Shown here piece by piece: positions 8,712 through 17,897 of a stretch of 64,000 nt of DNA. This DNA is from Bacillota bacterium (GTDB taxonomy: Bacteria; Bacillota; Clostridia; Oscillospirales; Acutalibacteraceae), in the NCBI GenBank assembly GCA_023390175.1, contig JAEWDK010000024.1:186001-250000 (forward strand), in the 5' to 3' direction. How positions within the stretch are numbered: position 1 is the first letter of the stretch; each line of letters opens with the position of its first letter. The notes under the pieces are model-generated. The model ran no database searches. It was not told the DNA's origin and saw only the letters and a list, made by a program, of their open reading frames with translations. Position numbers and translations under genes: made by a program.

Positions 8712-9848
8712 ATGGATTTCGCATTGAGCAAAGAACACGAAATGGCCCGCACTCTCTTTCGGGAGTTTGCGGAAACTGAGGTAAAACCACTGGCGCAGGA
8801 AGTGGACGAAGACGAACGTTTTCCTGTTGAAACAGTTGAGAAAATGCAGAAACTCGGATTTATGGGTATCCCCATTCCGAAGGAATACGGCGGACAGGGC
8901 TGCGATACACTTGCCTATGTTTTATGTGTTGAGGAGCTTTCAAAAGTTTGCGGCACAACCGGAGTTATTGTTTCTGCTCATACTTCCCTCGGTTCCGACC
9001 CAATCAAAAAATTCGGAACCCCGGAACAGAAAGAGAAATACTTAAAGCCGCTGGCATCCGGTAAACTGCTTGGTGCGTTTGCCCTGACAGAGCCGAATGC
9101 GGGTACGGATGCTTCCGGTCAGCAAACGAAGGCAGTCCTTGACGGGGATCATTATGTACTGAACGGCAGCAAAATTTTTATTACAAACGGCGGCAAAGCC
9201 GATACCTATATTGTGTTTGCGATGACGGATAAGAGCAAAGGTACAAAGGGAATTTCAGCATTTATCGTTGAAAAAAGTTTCCCGGGCTTCAGCATCGGCA
9301 CCAAAGAAAAGAAGATGGGTATCCGCGGCTCTTCTACCACGGAATTAATTTTTGAAAACTGCATTGTACCGAAAGAAAATCTTTTGGGTGCGGAAGGCAA
9401 GGGCTTCGGAATCGCAATGACAACGCTGGACGGCGGCCGTATTGGCATTGCCGCGCAGGCGCTTGGCTTGGCGGAAGGCGCTTACGAAGAAACTGTCAAA
9501 TATGTAAAAGAAAGAAAACAGTTTGGCAGACCGATTGCGAAATTCCAGAATACCCAGTTCCAAATTGCCGACATGGCAACAAAAATTAAAGCGGCCCAGC
9601 TGTTGGTTTACCGTGCCGCAATTGCAAAAGATACGCAAAAGCGTTTTTCGGTGGAAGCTGCAATGGCAAAGTTATATGCAGCCGAGGTCGCAATGGAGGT
9701 TACTACCAAAGCGGTACAACTTCACGGCGGCTATGGTTACACTAGAGAATATCCGGTTGAGCGCATGATGCGTGATGCAAAAATCACCGAGATTTATGAA
9801 GGAACCAGCGAAGTACAGCGCATGGTAATATCCTCTAATGAACTTTAA
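8712..9848 (+). CDS. bcd: Butyryl-CoA dehydrogenase (short-chain acyl-CoA dehydrogenase)
   Basis: A 378-residue FAD acyl-CoA dehydrogenase. The signatures are FALTEPNAGTDASG (residues about 120-135), the C-terminal QLHGGYGYTREYPVERMMRDAKI, and YEGTSEVQRMVI, whose Glu is the catalytic base. Next to etfBA it is expected to form the electron-bifurcating Bcd/Etf complex, reducing crotonyl-CoA with NADH while also reducing ferredoxin. GGAGGAACGAGT precedes the start. A role in longer-chain (caproate) reverse beta-oxidation is possible but not readable from sequence. Confidence 0.95.
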   Translation: MDFALSKEHEMARTLFREFAETEVKPLAQEVDEDERFPVETVEKMQKLGFMGIPIPKEYGGQGCDTLAYVLCVEELSKVCGTTGVIVSAHTSLGSDPIKKFGTPEQKEKYLKPLASGKLLGAFALTEPNAGTDASGQQTKAVLDGDHYVLNGSKIFITNGGKADTYIVFAMTDKSKGTKGISAFIVEKSFPGFSIGTKEKKMGIRGSSTTELIFENCIVPKENLLGAEGKGFGIAMTTLDGGRIGIAAQALGLAEGAYEETVKYVKERKQFGRPIAKFQNTQFQIADMATKIKAAQLLVYRAAIAKDTQKRFSVEAAMAKLYAAEVAMEVTTKAVQLHGGYGYTREYPVERMMRDAKITEIYEGTSEVQRMVISSNEL

Positions 9849-9876
9849 TCGCTAAAAAGCCCAAAAGGAGTGACAT

Positions 9877-10662
9877 TTGTTGAATATAGTCGTTTGCATA
9901 AAACAAGTTCCAAATACCAATGAAGTAAAGCTGGACCCGGTAACCGGTACCCTGATTCGTGAAGGTGTTCCGAGTATTATTAATCCGGATGATAAAGCTG
10001 GCCTGGAAGCCGCTCTCCGTATAAAAGACGAGCAGGGCGCCCATGTTACGGTTCTTTCAATGGGGCCGCCGCAAGCCGACACAGCCCTGCGTGAAGCACT
10101 TGCAATGGGTGCCGACGAAGCAATTTTGGTAACAGACAGAGCCTTCGGCGGTGCCGATACTCTTGCAACCTCCACCACAATTGCCGCAGCGCTCAAAACT
10201 CTTGATTATGATCTGATTATTACCGGCCGCCAGGCAATTGACGGTGATACCGCACAGGTTGGCCCGCAGATTGCCGAGCATCTTGGCATTGTAAATATCA
10301 GCTATGCGGAAGATATTAAGGTGGAAGGCAATGAAGTTACGGTAAAACGCCAGTATGAGGACAGATACCATGTTATAAAGGCGAAAATGCCGTGCCTGAT
10401 TACCGCGTTAAGCGAACTGAACAAACCGCGTTATATGACGCCGGGCGGCATTTTCGACGCTTACAGGGATACAGAAGTAAAGATCATTAACCGTAAAGAT
10501 ATTGATGTTGATGATGCAAACATAGGCTTAAAGGGCTCACCGACCAGAGTATGGCAGACATTTACAAAGAGCTTAAAGGCTGCCGGCCAGCTTGTTACAC
10601 TCGACCCGCAGGAATCGGCCGACTACATGCTGGATAAACTCAGAGAAAAATTCATTATATAG
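9877..10662 (+). CDS. etfB: Electron transfer flavoprotein beta subunit
   Basis: A 261-residue EtfB. The N-terminal LNIVVCIKQVPNTNEVKLDP is typical, and the signature lies at about residues 118-150 (GRQAIDGDTAQVGPQIAEHLG). It pairs with EtfA downstream and with Bcd upstream for flavin-based electron bifurcation. The start is one of two tandem TTG codons (9877 or 9880), placed 7-10 bases after AAAAGGAG; no ATG fits. Confidence 0.96.
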   Translation: MLNIVVCIKQVPNTNEVKLDPVTGTLIREGVPSIINPDDKAGLEAALRIKDEQGAHVTVLSMGPPQADTALREALAMGADEAILVTDRAFGGADTLATSTTIAAALKTLDYDLIITGRQAIDGDTAQVGPQIAEHLGIVNISYAEDIKVEGNEVTVKRQYEDRYHVIKAKMPCLITALSELNKPRYMTPGGIFDAYRDTEVKIINRKDIDVDDANIGLKGSPTRVWQTFTKSLKAAGQLVTLDPQESADYMLDKLREKFII

Positions 10663-10680
10663 TTGAAAGTGGTGAGCGAG

Positions 10681-11700
10681 ATGGATATTCAAGAATATAA
10701 AGGCGTATTTATTTTTGTACAGCAGGTGGATCATAAAATTGCAGGCGTTTCCTTTGAGCTTCTTGGCAAAGCCAAAGAGCTTGCAAAAGACATGGAGACA
10801 GAAGTTACGGCTGTTCTGCTCGGCTATCAGGTTTCCGACCTTTGCAAGGAACTGTCACGCTATGGCGCGGATAAAATCATCACAGTGGATGACAAGGCGC
10901 TTGAAACCTATACCACTGAGCCGTATGCACATTGCATGTATCACATTATTGAAAAACACAAGCCGGCAGTCGTACTTTATGGCGCAACCGCAATTGGCCG
11001 TGACCTGGCGCCGCGTGTTTCTGCAAGGGTAAAAACCGGGTTGACCGCAGACTGCACAAAGCTTGAAGTTGCGGCGGACGGCACCAAAAACCTTCAGATG
11101 ACCCGCCCGGCCTTCGGCGGCAACATCATGGCTACCATTCTTTGCCCGGAACACCGCCCACAAATGGCTACCGTACGCCCGGGCGTGATGCAGAAAATCA
11201 AACCGATTGACGGCGCACAGGCTCCTGTTGAGAAATTCGAGCTTGAAATTGGTGCGGAGCATCAGAATGTTGAAATTCTGGAAATAATCAAAAAAGTATC
11301 CAATAAAATGGATATTCAGGATGCAAAAATCCTTGTTTCCGGCGGACGCGGCATGGGCGGCCCGGAGAACTTTAAGATTCTTCAGGATTTAGCAAAAGCG
11401 CTCGGCGGAACCGTCAGTTCATCTAGAGCGGCTGTAGATGCAGGCTGGGTTGAAAAGGATCTTCAGGTTGGCCAAACCGGTAAAACGGTTCGCCCAAACC
11501 TTTACATTGCCTGCGGTATTTCCGGTGCGATTCAGCATCTTGCCGGCATGGAGGATTCCGACTTGATTATCGCAATCAATAAAGATGAGTCCGCTCCGAT
11601 TTTTGAAGTCGCAGATTACGGTATTGTCGGAGATGTACTAAAGATTGTTCCTCTGTTTACAGAACTGGTTAAAAAGGCGATGGCTACCCGCAACGCTTAA
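10681..11700 (+). CDS. etfA: Electron transfer flavoprotein alpha subunit
   Basis: A 339-residue EtfA. The C-terminal FAD domain shows SGGRGMGGPENF, GQTGKTVRPNLYIACGISGA and IAINKDESAPIFEVADYGIVGD. The ATG at 10681 is preceded by GGTGAG; a TTG at 10663, immediately after the etfB stop, is the alternative. It is the last gene of the butyrate operon and is followed by a strong terminator. Confidence 0.96.
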   Translation: MDIQEYKGVFIFVQQVDHKIAGVSFELLGKAKELAKDMETEVTAVLLGYQVSDLCKELSRYGADKIITVDDKALETYTTEPYAHCMYHIIEKHKPAVVLYGATAIGRDLAPRVSARVKTGLTADCTKLEVAADGTKNLQMTRPAFGGNIMATILCPEHRPQMATVRPGVMQKIKPIDGAQAPVEKFELEIGAEHQNVEILEIIKKVSNKMDIQDAKILVSGGRGMGGPENFKILQDLAKALGGTVSSSRAAVDAGWVEKDLQVGQTGKTVRPNLYIACGISGAIQHLAGMEDSDLIIAINKDESAPIFEVADYGIVGDVLKIVPLFTELVKKAMATRNA

Positions 11701-11718
11701 ATCTATAACAAGCTTTTG

Positions 11719-11749
11719 GCTCCGCACACAATGTGTGCGGAGCTTTTTT
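11719..11749 (+). terminator. Terminator of the thl-etfA operon
   Basis: GCTCCGCACA pairs with TGTGCGGAGC around a short loop and is followed by TTTTTT. Confidence 0.92.
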
Positions 11750-11780
11750 ATCCGTACTTTTACACAAATATCATTGACCA

Positions 11781-11814
11781 AAGAAGCCGAAGCTGTTTTC
11801 AGCTTCGGCTTCTT
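11781..11814. terminator. Hairpin between convergent etfA and murC
   Basis: Perfect 15-bp arms beginning AAGAAGCCGAAGCTG enclose four T residues. It lies 20 bases past the murC stop and probably serves as the murC terminator or a bidirectional barrier, although the T-run is weak on both sides. Confidence 0.65.
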
Positions 11815-11833
11815 AATTTGAAGGGTGTTTTTA

Positions 11834-13213
11834 TCAGACGGATTCTTTATAACGGTCAACAATTTGATTGGCACATTTATATACGTCGCCGCCGCCAAGG
11901 GTCAGAATTAAATCACCGGGCTGCGCGTTTGCAGTCACGTAATCGGTAATTTCATTAAAGGTTTTAAACCATACGCTGCCGGGAATTTTATCCGCCAAAT
12001 CTTTCGCATAAATATGATAGGTGTTCACTTCACGCACCGCTAGAATTTCGGAAAGAACAACTTTTTCCGGAATCGCCAGCGCTTTTGCGAATTCATCAAG
12101 CAGCAGGTACGTTCTGGAAAATGTATGCGGCTGGAATACGGCCCAAACACGGTTGAAGCCCATATGTTCCGCAGCTGTCAGTGTTGCTGTCAATTCCGTT
12201 GGATGATGCGCGAAATCATCCGCAACGGTGATTCCGTTGAACTTGCCCAAAATTTCAAAACGTCTGTGTACGCCGGTAAATTGATGCAGGCTTTCCGTAA
12301 CGCTCTGTATATCAACACCCATATAATCGGCTACTGCGAAAGCAGCCAGGGCATTGTAAATGTTGTGTCGGCCCGGAATACTCAGCGTAACATCGGCAAG
12401 TTTTTTCCCATGCTTCATAATGCTGAAATTTTCTTTGGCTTCTTTTGTGCCGGCTATGTTTTCTGCGTAATAATCATTGTTCGAGTTTATGCCGAACGTG
12501 ATAACAGGTACATGTGTAATATCGCTGACTGATTTCATCGAATTTTCATCGTCACCGTTTACAATCAGGGCTTTTGTGGTTTGTTTTGCAAACTGATGGA
12601 ATGACTTAATGATGTTTTCCAGTGTGCCGAAATAATCAAGATGATCCGCGTCAACATTTAAAATTACGGAAATTGCAGGATTCAGCTGCAAAAACGTATC
12701 CACATATTCACAGGCTTCACAAACAATGGTGTCTGTTTTTCCGACACGGCCATTGCCACCGATAAAGGGCAGCTTGCCGCCAATCACGGCGGAAGGGTCA
12801 ACCCCGGCGTTAATCAGGATTTGTGTAATCAGTGCGGTTGTTGTCGTTTTCCCATGGGTCCCGGAAACGGCAATGGAATTAGAGTAACGGCGAGTCACCA
12901 TGCCGAGCATTACGGAGCGCTCCACGGTTGGGATTCCCTTTTCGCGGGCAGCAACCAGCTCGGGATTATCCTGCTTTACAGCAGCAGTATAGACCACCAG
13001 TTCGGCATCGCCGATATTTTCCGGTTTGTGGCCCATGGTAACAGGAATTCCGTAAGAACGGATTCTTTCCAGCGTATCGGATTCATTGGTATCGGAACCG
13101 GTCAGTTCGAACCCTCTGTGATATAAAATTTCGGCGAGGGGGCACATTCCCGAACCGCCAATCCCTACAAAATGTAATTTTTTAACCTTGGACAAGGTAT
13201 CGTTATACTCCAT
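11834..13213 (-). CDS. murC: UDP-N-acetylmuramate--L-alanine ligase
   Basis: A 459-residue Mur ligase of normal length. The N-terminal UDP-binding motif is HFVGIGGSGMCPLAEIL, the ATP loop is GTHGKTTTTALI (near residue 115), and the C-terminal domain shows AVFQPHTFSRTYLLLDEFA. It adds L-Ala to UDP-MurNAc in peptidoglycan synthesis in the cytoplasm. It is a single minus-strand gene transcribed divergently from dpaA; the 200 bases between them hold AT-rich promoter sequence. Confidence 0.97.
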   Translation of the reverse strand: MEYNDTLSKVKKLHFVGIGGSGMCPLAEILYHRGFELTGSDTNESDTLERIRSYGIPVTMGHKPENIGDAELVVYTAAVKQDNPELVAAREKGIPTVERSVMLGMVTRRYSNSIAVSGTHGKTTTTALITQILINAGVDPSAVIGGKLPFIGGNGRVGKTDTIVCEACEYVDTFLQLNPAISVILNVDADHLDYFGTLENIIKSFHQFAKQTTKALIVNGDDENSMKSVSDITHVPVITFGINSNNDYYAENIAGTKEAKENFSIMKHGKKLADVTLSIPGRHNIYNALAAFAVADYMGVDIQSVTESLHQFTGVHRRFEILGKFNGITVADDFAHHPTELTATLTAAEHMGFNRVWAVFQPHTFSRTYLLLDEFAKALAIPEKVVLSEILAVREVNTYHIYAKDLADKIPGSVWFKTFNEITDYVTANAQPGDLILTLGGGDVYKCANQIVDRYKESV

Positions 13214-13412
13214 GACAGACGCGCTCCTTAATGTCAGATAATTTAGAATTGGTTCTATATATGTTTATTATATTGTCATACCTATTTATAATAAACACAT
13301 TTGATAATATATGCAATATAAAAATGAAATTCCCTCTCTAATCTATAAGGTCAATCACACAGAGCATGGTCATTCCATAATATGTTGGGAGAACATCATG
13401 GAGGTCGTGAAT

Positions 13413-14273
13413 ATGATTGATATAAATAGCTTTGGGGTTTTAGGCGGGGATAAACGGCAAATTGCGCTGGCTGAATCCATCGCATCCGACGGATACATGG
13501 TGTATGCCATGGGTTTTGAAAACATTGAATTTTCAGGGGACGTTAAAAAAGCGGATTTGGAAGAGACCGTGGAAAAATGTGAAAATATTATTCTTCCGCT
13601 TCCGGTTACAGCGGATGGAAGACATCTGAATACAATATACAGCGAAAGCAAAATTTTACTGAACGATGACTTCGCCGAGCTGATGCGAAAGAAACAGGTT
13701 TTTGGCGGCATGATGGGGAAATTATATCAGACGAGCGAAATTTGGGATTCGATTGAAACCTATGATTATTATACCCGCGAGGAGTTTGCTGTTCACAATG
13801 CTGTTCCCACTGCGGAAGGTGCAATCGAAATCGCAATGCATGAATATCCGGGAACCATCAGCGGAAGCAGCTGCCTTGTTGTCGGGTTCGGCAGAATCGG
13901 CAAGGTCATTTCGTGGATGCTGCGGGGAATCGGCGCGAATGTGACGGTCAGCGCACGTAAACAGTCGGATCTTGCGTGGGTTCAATCCTATGGATATTCC
14001 TCCGTACTAACCGAAAATATTTGCGATAAGGAGCAGTACGATATTATTTTTAATACCGCCCCGGCTATGATATTTAACCGCCGCCTGCTTTCAAAATTAC
14101 GCTCCAATCCCTTAATTATTGATCTTACCTCCATGCCGGGCGGGGTGGATTTTGAAGCCGCGGTAAAGCTGGAGATCAAAGCAATTCATGCTCTTTCGCT
14201 GCCGGGCAAGGTGGCCCCGAAAACCGCCGGAGAAATTATTAAACACACAATTTACAATATGATGGAGGAGTGA
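13413..14273 (+). CDS. dpaA: Dipicolinate synthase subunit A
   Basis: A 286-residue protein with an N-terminal DpaA domain (GVLGGDKRQIALAESIASDGYMVYAMGF) and a central NAD(P)-binding motif, LVVGFGRIGKVISWMLRGIGANV. With DpaB it makes dipicolinic acid from the dihydrodipicolinate made by DapA, in the mother cell during sporulation. GGAGG lies 8 bases before the chosen ATG; the longer frame from 13311 lacks such a site. Its stop overlaps the dpaB frame, indicating translational coupling. Confidence 0.93.
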   Translation: MIDINSFGVLGGDKRQIALAESIASDGYMVYAMGFENIEFSGDVKKADLEETVEKCENIILPLPVTADGRHLNTIYSESKILLNDDFAELMRKKQVFGGMMGKLYQTSEIWDSIETYDYYTREEFAVHNAVPTAEGAIEIAMHEYPGTISGSSCLVVGFGRIGKVISWMLRGIGANVTVSARKQSDLAWVQSYGYSSVLTENICDKEQYDIIFNTAPAMIFNRRLLSKLRSNPLIIDLTSMPGGVDFEAAVKLEIKAIHALSLPGKVAPKTAGEIIKHTIYNMMEE

Positions 14274-14278
14274 GGGGA

Positions 14279-14851
14279 TTGAACAGCATAACATTCGGGT
14301 ACGCCATGTGCGGTTCGTTTTGCACGTTTTCAAAGGCGATTGAGCAAATGAAAAATATAGCACAGGCGGGCTATAATTTACTTCCTATTATGTCCCAAAT
14401 TTCCTATTCAACAGATACCAGGTTCGGGCGGGCAATTGATTTCATTGAAGAAGTCGAGGAAATCTGCGGCAGGAAAATTATTAAAAGCATTGTAGAAGCG
14501 GAACCGATTGGGCCGAAAAAAATGGTGGACCTGATGATTGTTTCACCCTGCACGGGAAACACCATGGCGAAGCTGGCAAACGGTATTACAGACACAACCG
14601 TAACAATGGCTGTAAAATCCACTTTGCGCACGGGAAGTCCGGCATTGCTGGTTCCTGCCACAAATGACGCGCTTGCGGCTTCCGCACAAAACATAGGAAG
14701 ACTGTTAAACAATAAAAATATATTTTTTGTCCCCATGAAGCAGGATGACCCCGTGAAGAAGCCTTATTCCGTTGTTGCGGATTTCAGTCTGATTCTTCCT
14801 GCGGCACTCGCCGCGCTGGAGGGAAAGCAGCTTCAGCCGATCTACCTGTAA
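14279..14851 (+). CDS. dpaB: Dipicolinate synthase subunit B (flavoprotein)
   Basis: A protein of about 190 residues of the UbiX/flavoprotein type. It begins with SITFGYAMCGSFCTF and has MIVSPCTGNTMAKLANGITD and PALLVPATNDALAASAQNIG, the usual FMN-binding pattern. It is the partner of DpaA for spore dipicolinate. The start is taken as TTG at 14279, about 10 bases after GGAGG; a GTG at 14270 overlapping the dpaA stop is the alternative. Confidence 0.9.
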   Translation: MNSITFGYAMCGSFCTFSKAIEQMKNIAQAGYNLLPIMSQISYSTDTRFGRAIDFIEEVEEICGRKIIKSIVEAEPIGPKKMVDLMIVSPCTGNTMAKLANGITDTTVTMAVKSTLRTGSPALLVPATNDALAASAQNIGRLLNNKNIFFVPMKQDDPVKKPYSVVADFSLILPAALAALEGKQLQPIYL

Positions 14852-14925
14852 ACAGAGGATATTTATTATTGTAAATGGACGGATAAATATGATAGAATAA
14901 GAACAAGGAAATGGAAGTGGATGAA

Positions 14926-15417
14926 ATGCTTTATTGCCCAAAATGTCAAATGCTCAGCACTGATAGTGAAACCTGCCCGTCCTGCGGCGGGAAAAGGCTG
15001 AGAGAACCGCAAGCGGAAGACCCTGTATTACTGATTACGGCGGATGAAACGAAAACGGAAATGATTGAAGCGGTTTTTGAGGATAACAACCTTCCTTATG
15101 AAGAACGTATCAGCGGACTCGGCGGGCCACCGTCCGTTATTTTTGGGAAAAGTACAAATACCAATAAAAATATATTTGTTTCATATGGTGAATTGGAAGC
15201 TGCCACGGCGCTTTTAAACGGAATCGGGATCTTAGATTCTTCAGATATGCCGGAGCAGGGGTTGGGGGAGCAGGACCCGGAAGAATTAAGCTCGCGTAAA
15301 AGAACATTTTTACGCATTGTGTCGGTTATTCTTTTTATTTTGGCTGTTTGGGGCGTTGTGACTGTTTCCGATTATGCGGCGAACGGACTCAAGGAATTTT
15401 TTTCAAATATGAAATAA
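14926..15417 (+). CDS. Zinc-ribbon / DUF2007-like single-pass membrane protein
   Basis: About 163 residues. An N-terminal zinc ribbon (CPKC...CPSCGGK) is followed by a DUF2007-like ferredoxin-fold segment (VLLITADETKTEMIEAVFEDNNLPYE to SYGELEAATALL), an acidic linker and one C-terminal membrane helix (residues about 132-150). The role is unknown; similar proteins in Firmicutes are uncharacterised. The start is uncertain between ATG 14911 and ATG 14926; I prefer the latter because GGAAGTGG lies upstream and the ribbon begins there. A bidirectional terminator follows. Confidence 0.7.
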   Translation: MLYCPKCQMLSTDSETCPSCGGKRLREPQAEDPVLLITADETKTEMIEAVFEDNNLPYEERISGLGGPPSVIFGKSTNTNKNIFVSYGELEAATALLNGIGILDSSDMPEQGLGEQDPEELSSRKRTFLRIVSVILFILAVWGVVTVSDYAANGLKEFFSNMK

Positions 15418-15459
15418 CGTAAGCCAATATAGAACATGAATTCAATAATCCATAATAAC

Positions 15460-15487
15460 AAAAAGAGGAGCTTCGGCTCCTCTTTTT
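15460..15487. terminator. Bidirectional terminator
   Basis: AAAAAGAGGAGC and GCTCCTCTTTTT pair around a TTCG tetraloop, giving U-runs on both strands between convergent genes. Confidence 0.93.
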
Positions 15488-15501
15488 GCGTAGTATAATC
15501 G

Positions 15502-16419
15502 TTATTCTTGCTGCATTTCACTGTTTTCCTGTACTTTTTTCGACTTCAAAAAAGAAAGCTTGGTTTCCGAAATTAAAATTGCTGCAAAAATCAATAAAAA
15601 TCCGCCAAAGGTTTTTAAAGTCAGTCTTTCATTTAAAAGAAGAATCCCAAAGAGCGTGCCGAAAAGCGATTCCAATGACATAATCAGGGACGCTCTTGCA
15701 GGGGGAACGTACTTCTGGCAGACAGTTTGCAGCACCAGGGCAATCAAAGTGCTGAATATACTTACATACAAAAGCGACCACACGGTTTCGGTTGCCAGCT
15801 GCAGCGGGAAACTTTCCGTGCAAAGCGCAACGGCAAGCGCGATGATTGCCGTAAAAGCGAATTGCGTAAACGAAAGCAGAATAGGGTCACATTTTTCGGT
15901 TAAAATACTTATGCCAACAATCTGTGCCGCAAAGGCAGCACCGCCAAGCAGTGAAAGAGTATCACCCGCATTCACAGTGAAGCCGGAGCGTAGGGATAAA
16001 AGTCCGATGCCGGCGATGCATATAAATGCCGAAAGAATATTGTACGTGTCCGGCCTGTCCTTCCTGATGACCCAGTATAAAAACGGAACCAATACAACAT
16101 AAATAGCGGTTAAGAATGCATTGTTGCCGGCCGTTGTATATTTGACCCCAATCGTCTGAAGATAGTAGGCCACATAAAGCAGCACAGACAAAATTACCCC
16201 TGCTTTGACCGATTGAAGGTCAATTTTCCGAATGCGGGGAAAAAAGAAGACCAGCATTAAAATCGCGGCAACACCAAAACGAATCGCAATAATATAACTT
16301 GCCGGCATGGAAGCGGTTGTATTTTTCACAACCACAAAAGCACTGCCCCAAATAATTGTGACGAATAAAAGTCCCAATTCGGCAGCCAAAGTTTTGTTTT
16401 TAATTTTCAAAAGATGCAC
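15502..16419 (-). CDS. EamA/DMT-family permease
   Basis: A 305-residue integral membrane protein of about 10 helices with two EamA repeats: LLFVTIIWGSAFVVVKN at the N-terminus and ARASLIMSLESLFGTLFGILLLNERLT in the second half. It ends in a basic KSKKVQENSEMQQE tail. By family it is a metabolite or drug exporter or importer of the cytoplasmic membrane; the substrate is unknown. It is a lone minus-strand gene ending in the shared bidirectional terminator. AGGTGC is the upstream ribosome site. Confidence 0.88.
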   Translation of the reverse strand: MHLLKIKNKTLAAELGLLFVTIIWGSAFVVVKNTTASMPASYIIAIRFGVAAILMLVFFFPRIRKIDLQSVKAGVILSVLLYVAYYLQTIGVKYTTAGNNAFLTAIYVVLVPFLYWVIRKDRPDTYNILSAFICIAGIGLLSLRSGFTVNAGDTLSLLGGAAFAAQIVGISILTEKCDPILLSFTQFAFTAIIALAVALCTESFPLQLATETVWSLLYVSIFSTLIALVLQTVCQKYVPPARASLIMSLESLFGTLFGILLLNERLTLKTFGGFLLIFAAILISETKLSFLKSKKVQENSEMQQE

Positions 16420-16561
16420 CTCGTTCTTTACATTCTTTTTATTATAGCATCGTTATATTTTCGCTGCAATACAAATTCCTTTTAATCGCGTGAATATACA
16501 GAAAATTCTGTATGTTCATGAATTATTAAGAATAATATTTCTTTTCTAAAGCGATTGAATG

Positions 16562-16570
16562 TGATATAAT
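16562..16570 (+). promoter_or_regulatory. Extended -10 promoter for the M16 pair
   Basis: TGATATAAT, an extended -10, lies about 45 bases before the ATG. The -35 is poor. The same nonamer recurs before yajC, scfA, dxs and the PRTase gene. Confidence 0.55.
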
Positions 16571-16613
16571 AAAGCTTGATTTTAGCCAAGCTTAATTTGG
16601 AGATGAATATTAA

Positions 16614-17897
16614 ATGATAGAGATTGAACAGCGTTCCGTTTGTGACGGCGTTAATTTCAGAAGTATTAAAGACACCAAGTTCAAAACGGTTCGCATGTCT
16701 GTTAACTTTATGCTGCCGCTTCAAAAATCTGCGGCTGCGTCAAATGCGATTCTGCCTTTTTTACTTAGCCGCGCCAGCAGGGAATACCCTGACTTTACAA
16801 AACTGGGTGAGCGTTTGGCGGAGCTTTACGGTGCGGAGATTAATGCCGATGTGCAAAAGCTGGGCGACGTTCAGCTGCTTTCGATATCCGCAACCGGAAT
16901 TTCCGACCGGTATGCACTGAACGGGGAAAGCATATCCGCAGAACTTTCCAAACTGCTGTGCAGCATTATTTTCGACCCGCCGTTTGAAAACGGCCAGTTT
17001 CCGAAAGTCGGATTTGAGCAGGAAAAACGTCAAACACTTGAGCTGATTGATTCGGAGTATAACGACAAGCGCACTTACGCGAAACTGCGCTGCGAAGAGG
17101 TTATGTGCTCTGAGGAGCCGTATGGAATCAGCCGCTACGGTAGTAAAGACGATATAAAAAACTTGAAACTCGAAGGACTCACCGAAGCGTGGCAGTATTT
17201 GATCCGCAATGCTAAGATTGAGATTGTGGTTTTAGGTGACTGTGATCCAAAACATGTTTTTGAAAGGTTTTCGCATGCATTTCAGCAGATTAATCGGACC
17301 TCAACCGTACCTTGTCCGACTGAAAATGTAAAAAGAGCGGAAAAGGTAAACGAAGTCACAGAAAAAATGGATATCGCCCAGTCCAAGCTTGTACTGGGCT
17401 TTCGTACCGCCACATCGGTTCCCGATGAGGAAATCTCTGCGGTAAAATTGATGACGGCATTATTTGGCGGCACTCCAAGTTCAAAACTGTTCCTGAATGT
17501 GCGTGAAAAGCTCAGCCTCTGCTATTACTGCAGCGCAATGTATAATTCCATGAAGGGAATCATGCTGGTGCAGAGCGGTGTGGAAACCAAAAATATAGAC
17601 CGTGCAAAACAGGAAATTTTATTCCAGCTTGAAGAAGTTAAAAACGGTAATTTTGATGAGAATGAGTTAAATTCCGCCAAACTGTCCCTGTGCAACAGTT
17701 ACCGTACAATCGGCGATTCACTTGGCGGGCTGGAAGCGTGGTATCTTTCCCAAACATTTTCGAATCAAATTAAACGTCCTGAAGAAGCGGCCGCAATTAT
17801 TCAAGCGGTGACCCGTCAGGAAATTATTGACGCGGCAAAAAATGTCACGCTCGATACGGTATATCGTCTGGTAGGAAGCGGGGAGGAAGCGCAATGA
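16614..17897 (+). CDS. M16 peptidase-like protein, inactive partner (YmfF-like)
   Basis: A 427-residue M16/insulinase-fold protein without a visible HxxEH zinc motif in its first domain, so probably the non-catalytic partner of the next gene. The C-terminal half contains the M16 features LMTALFGGTPSSKLFLNVREKLSLCYYCSA. In Firmicutes this pair (YmfF/YmfH) lies together and has been linked by annotation to EF-P modification; that is family knowledge, not shown here. The stop overlaps the next start as ATGA. Confidence 0.8.
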   Translation: MIEIEQRSVCDGVNFRSIKDTKFKTVRMSVNFMLPLQKSAAASNAILPFLLSRASREYPDFTKLGERLAELYGAEINADVQKLGDVQLLSISATGISDRYALNGESISAELSKLLCSIIFDPPFENGQFPKVGFEQEKRQTLELIDSEYNDKRTYAKLRCEEVMCSEEPYGISRYGSKDDIKNLKLEGLTEAWQYLIRNAKIEIVVLGDCDPKHVFERFSHAFQQINRTSTVPCPTENVKRAEKVNEVTEKMDIAQSKLVLGFRTATSVPDEEISAVKLMTALFGGTPSSKLFLNVREKLSLCYYCSAMYNSMKGIMLVQSGVETKNIDRAKQEILFQLEEVKNGNFDENELNSAKLSLCNSYRTIGDSLGGLEAWYLSQTFSNQIKRPEEAAAIIQAVTRQEIIDAAKNVTLDTVYRLVGSGEEAQ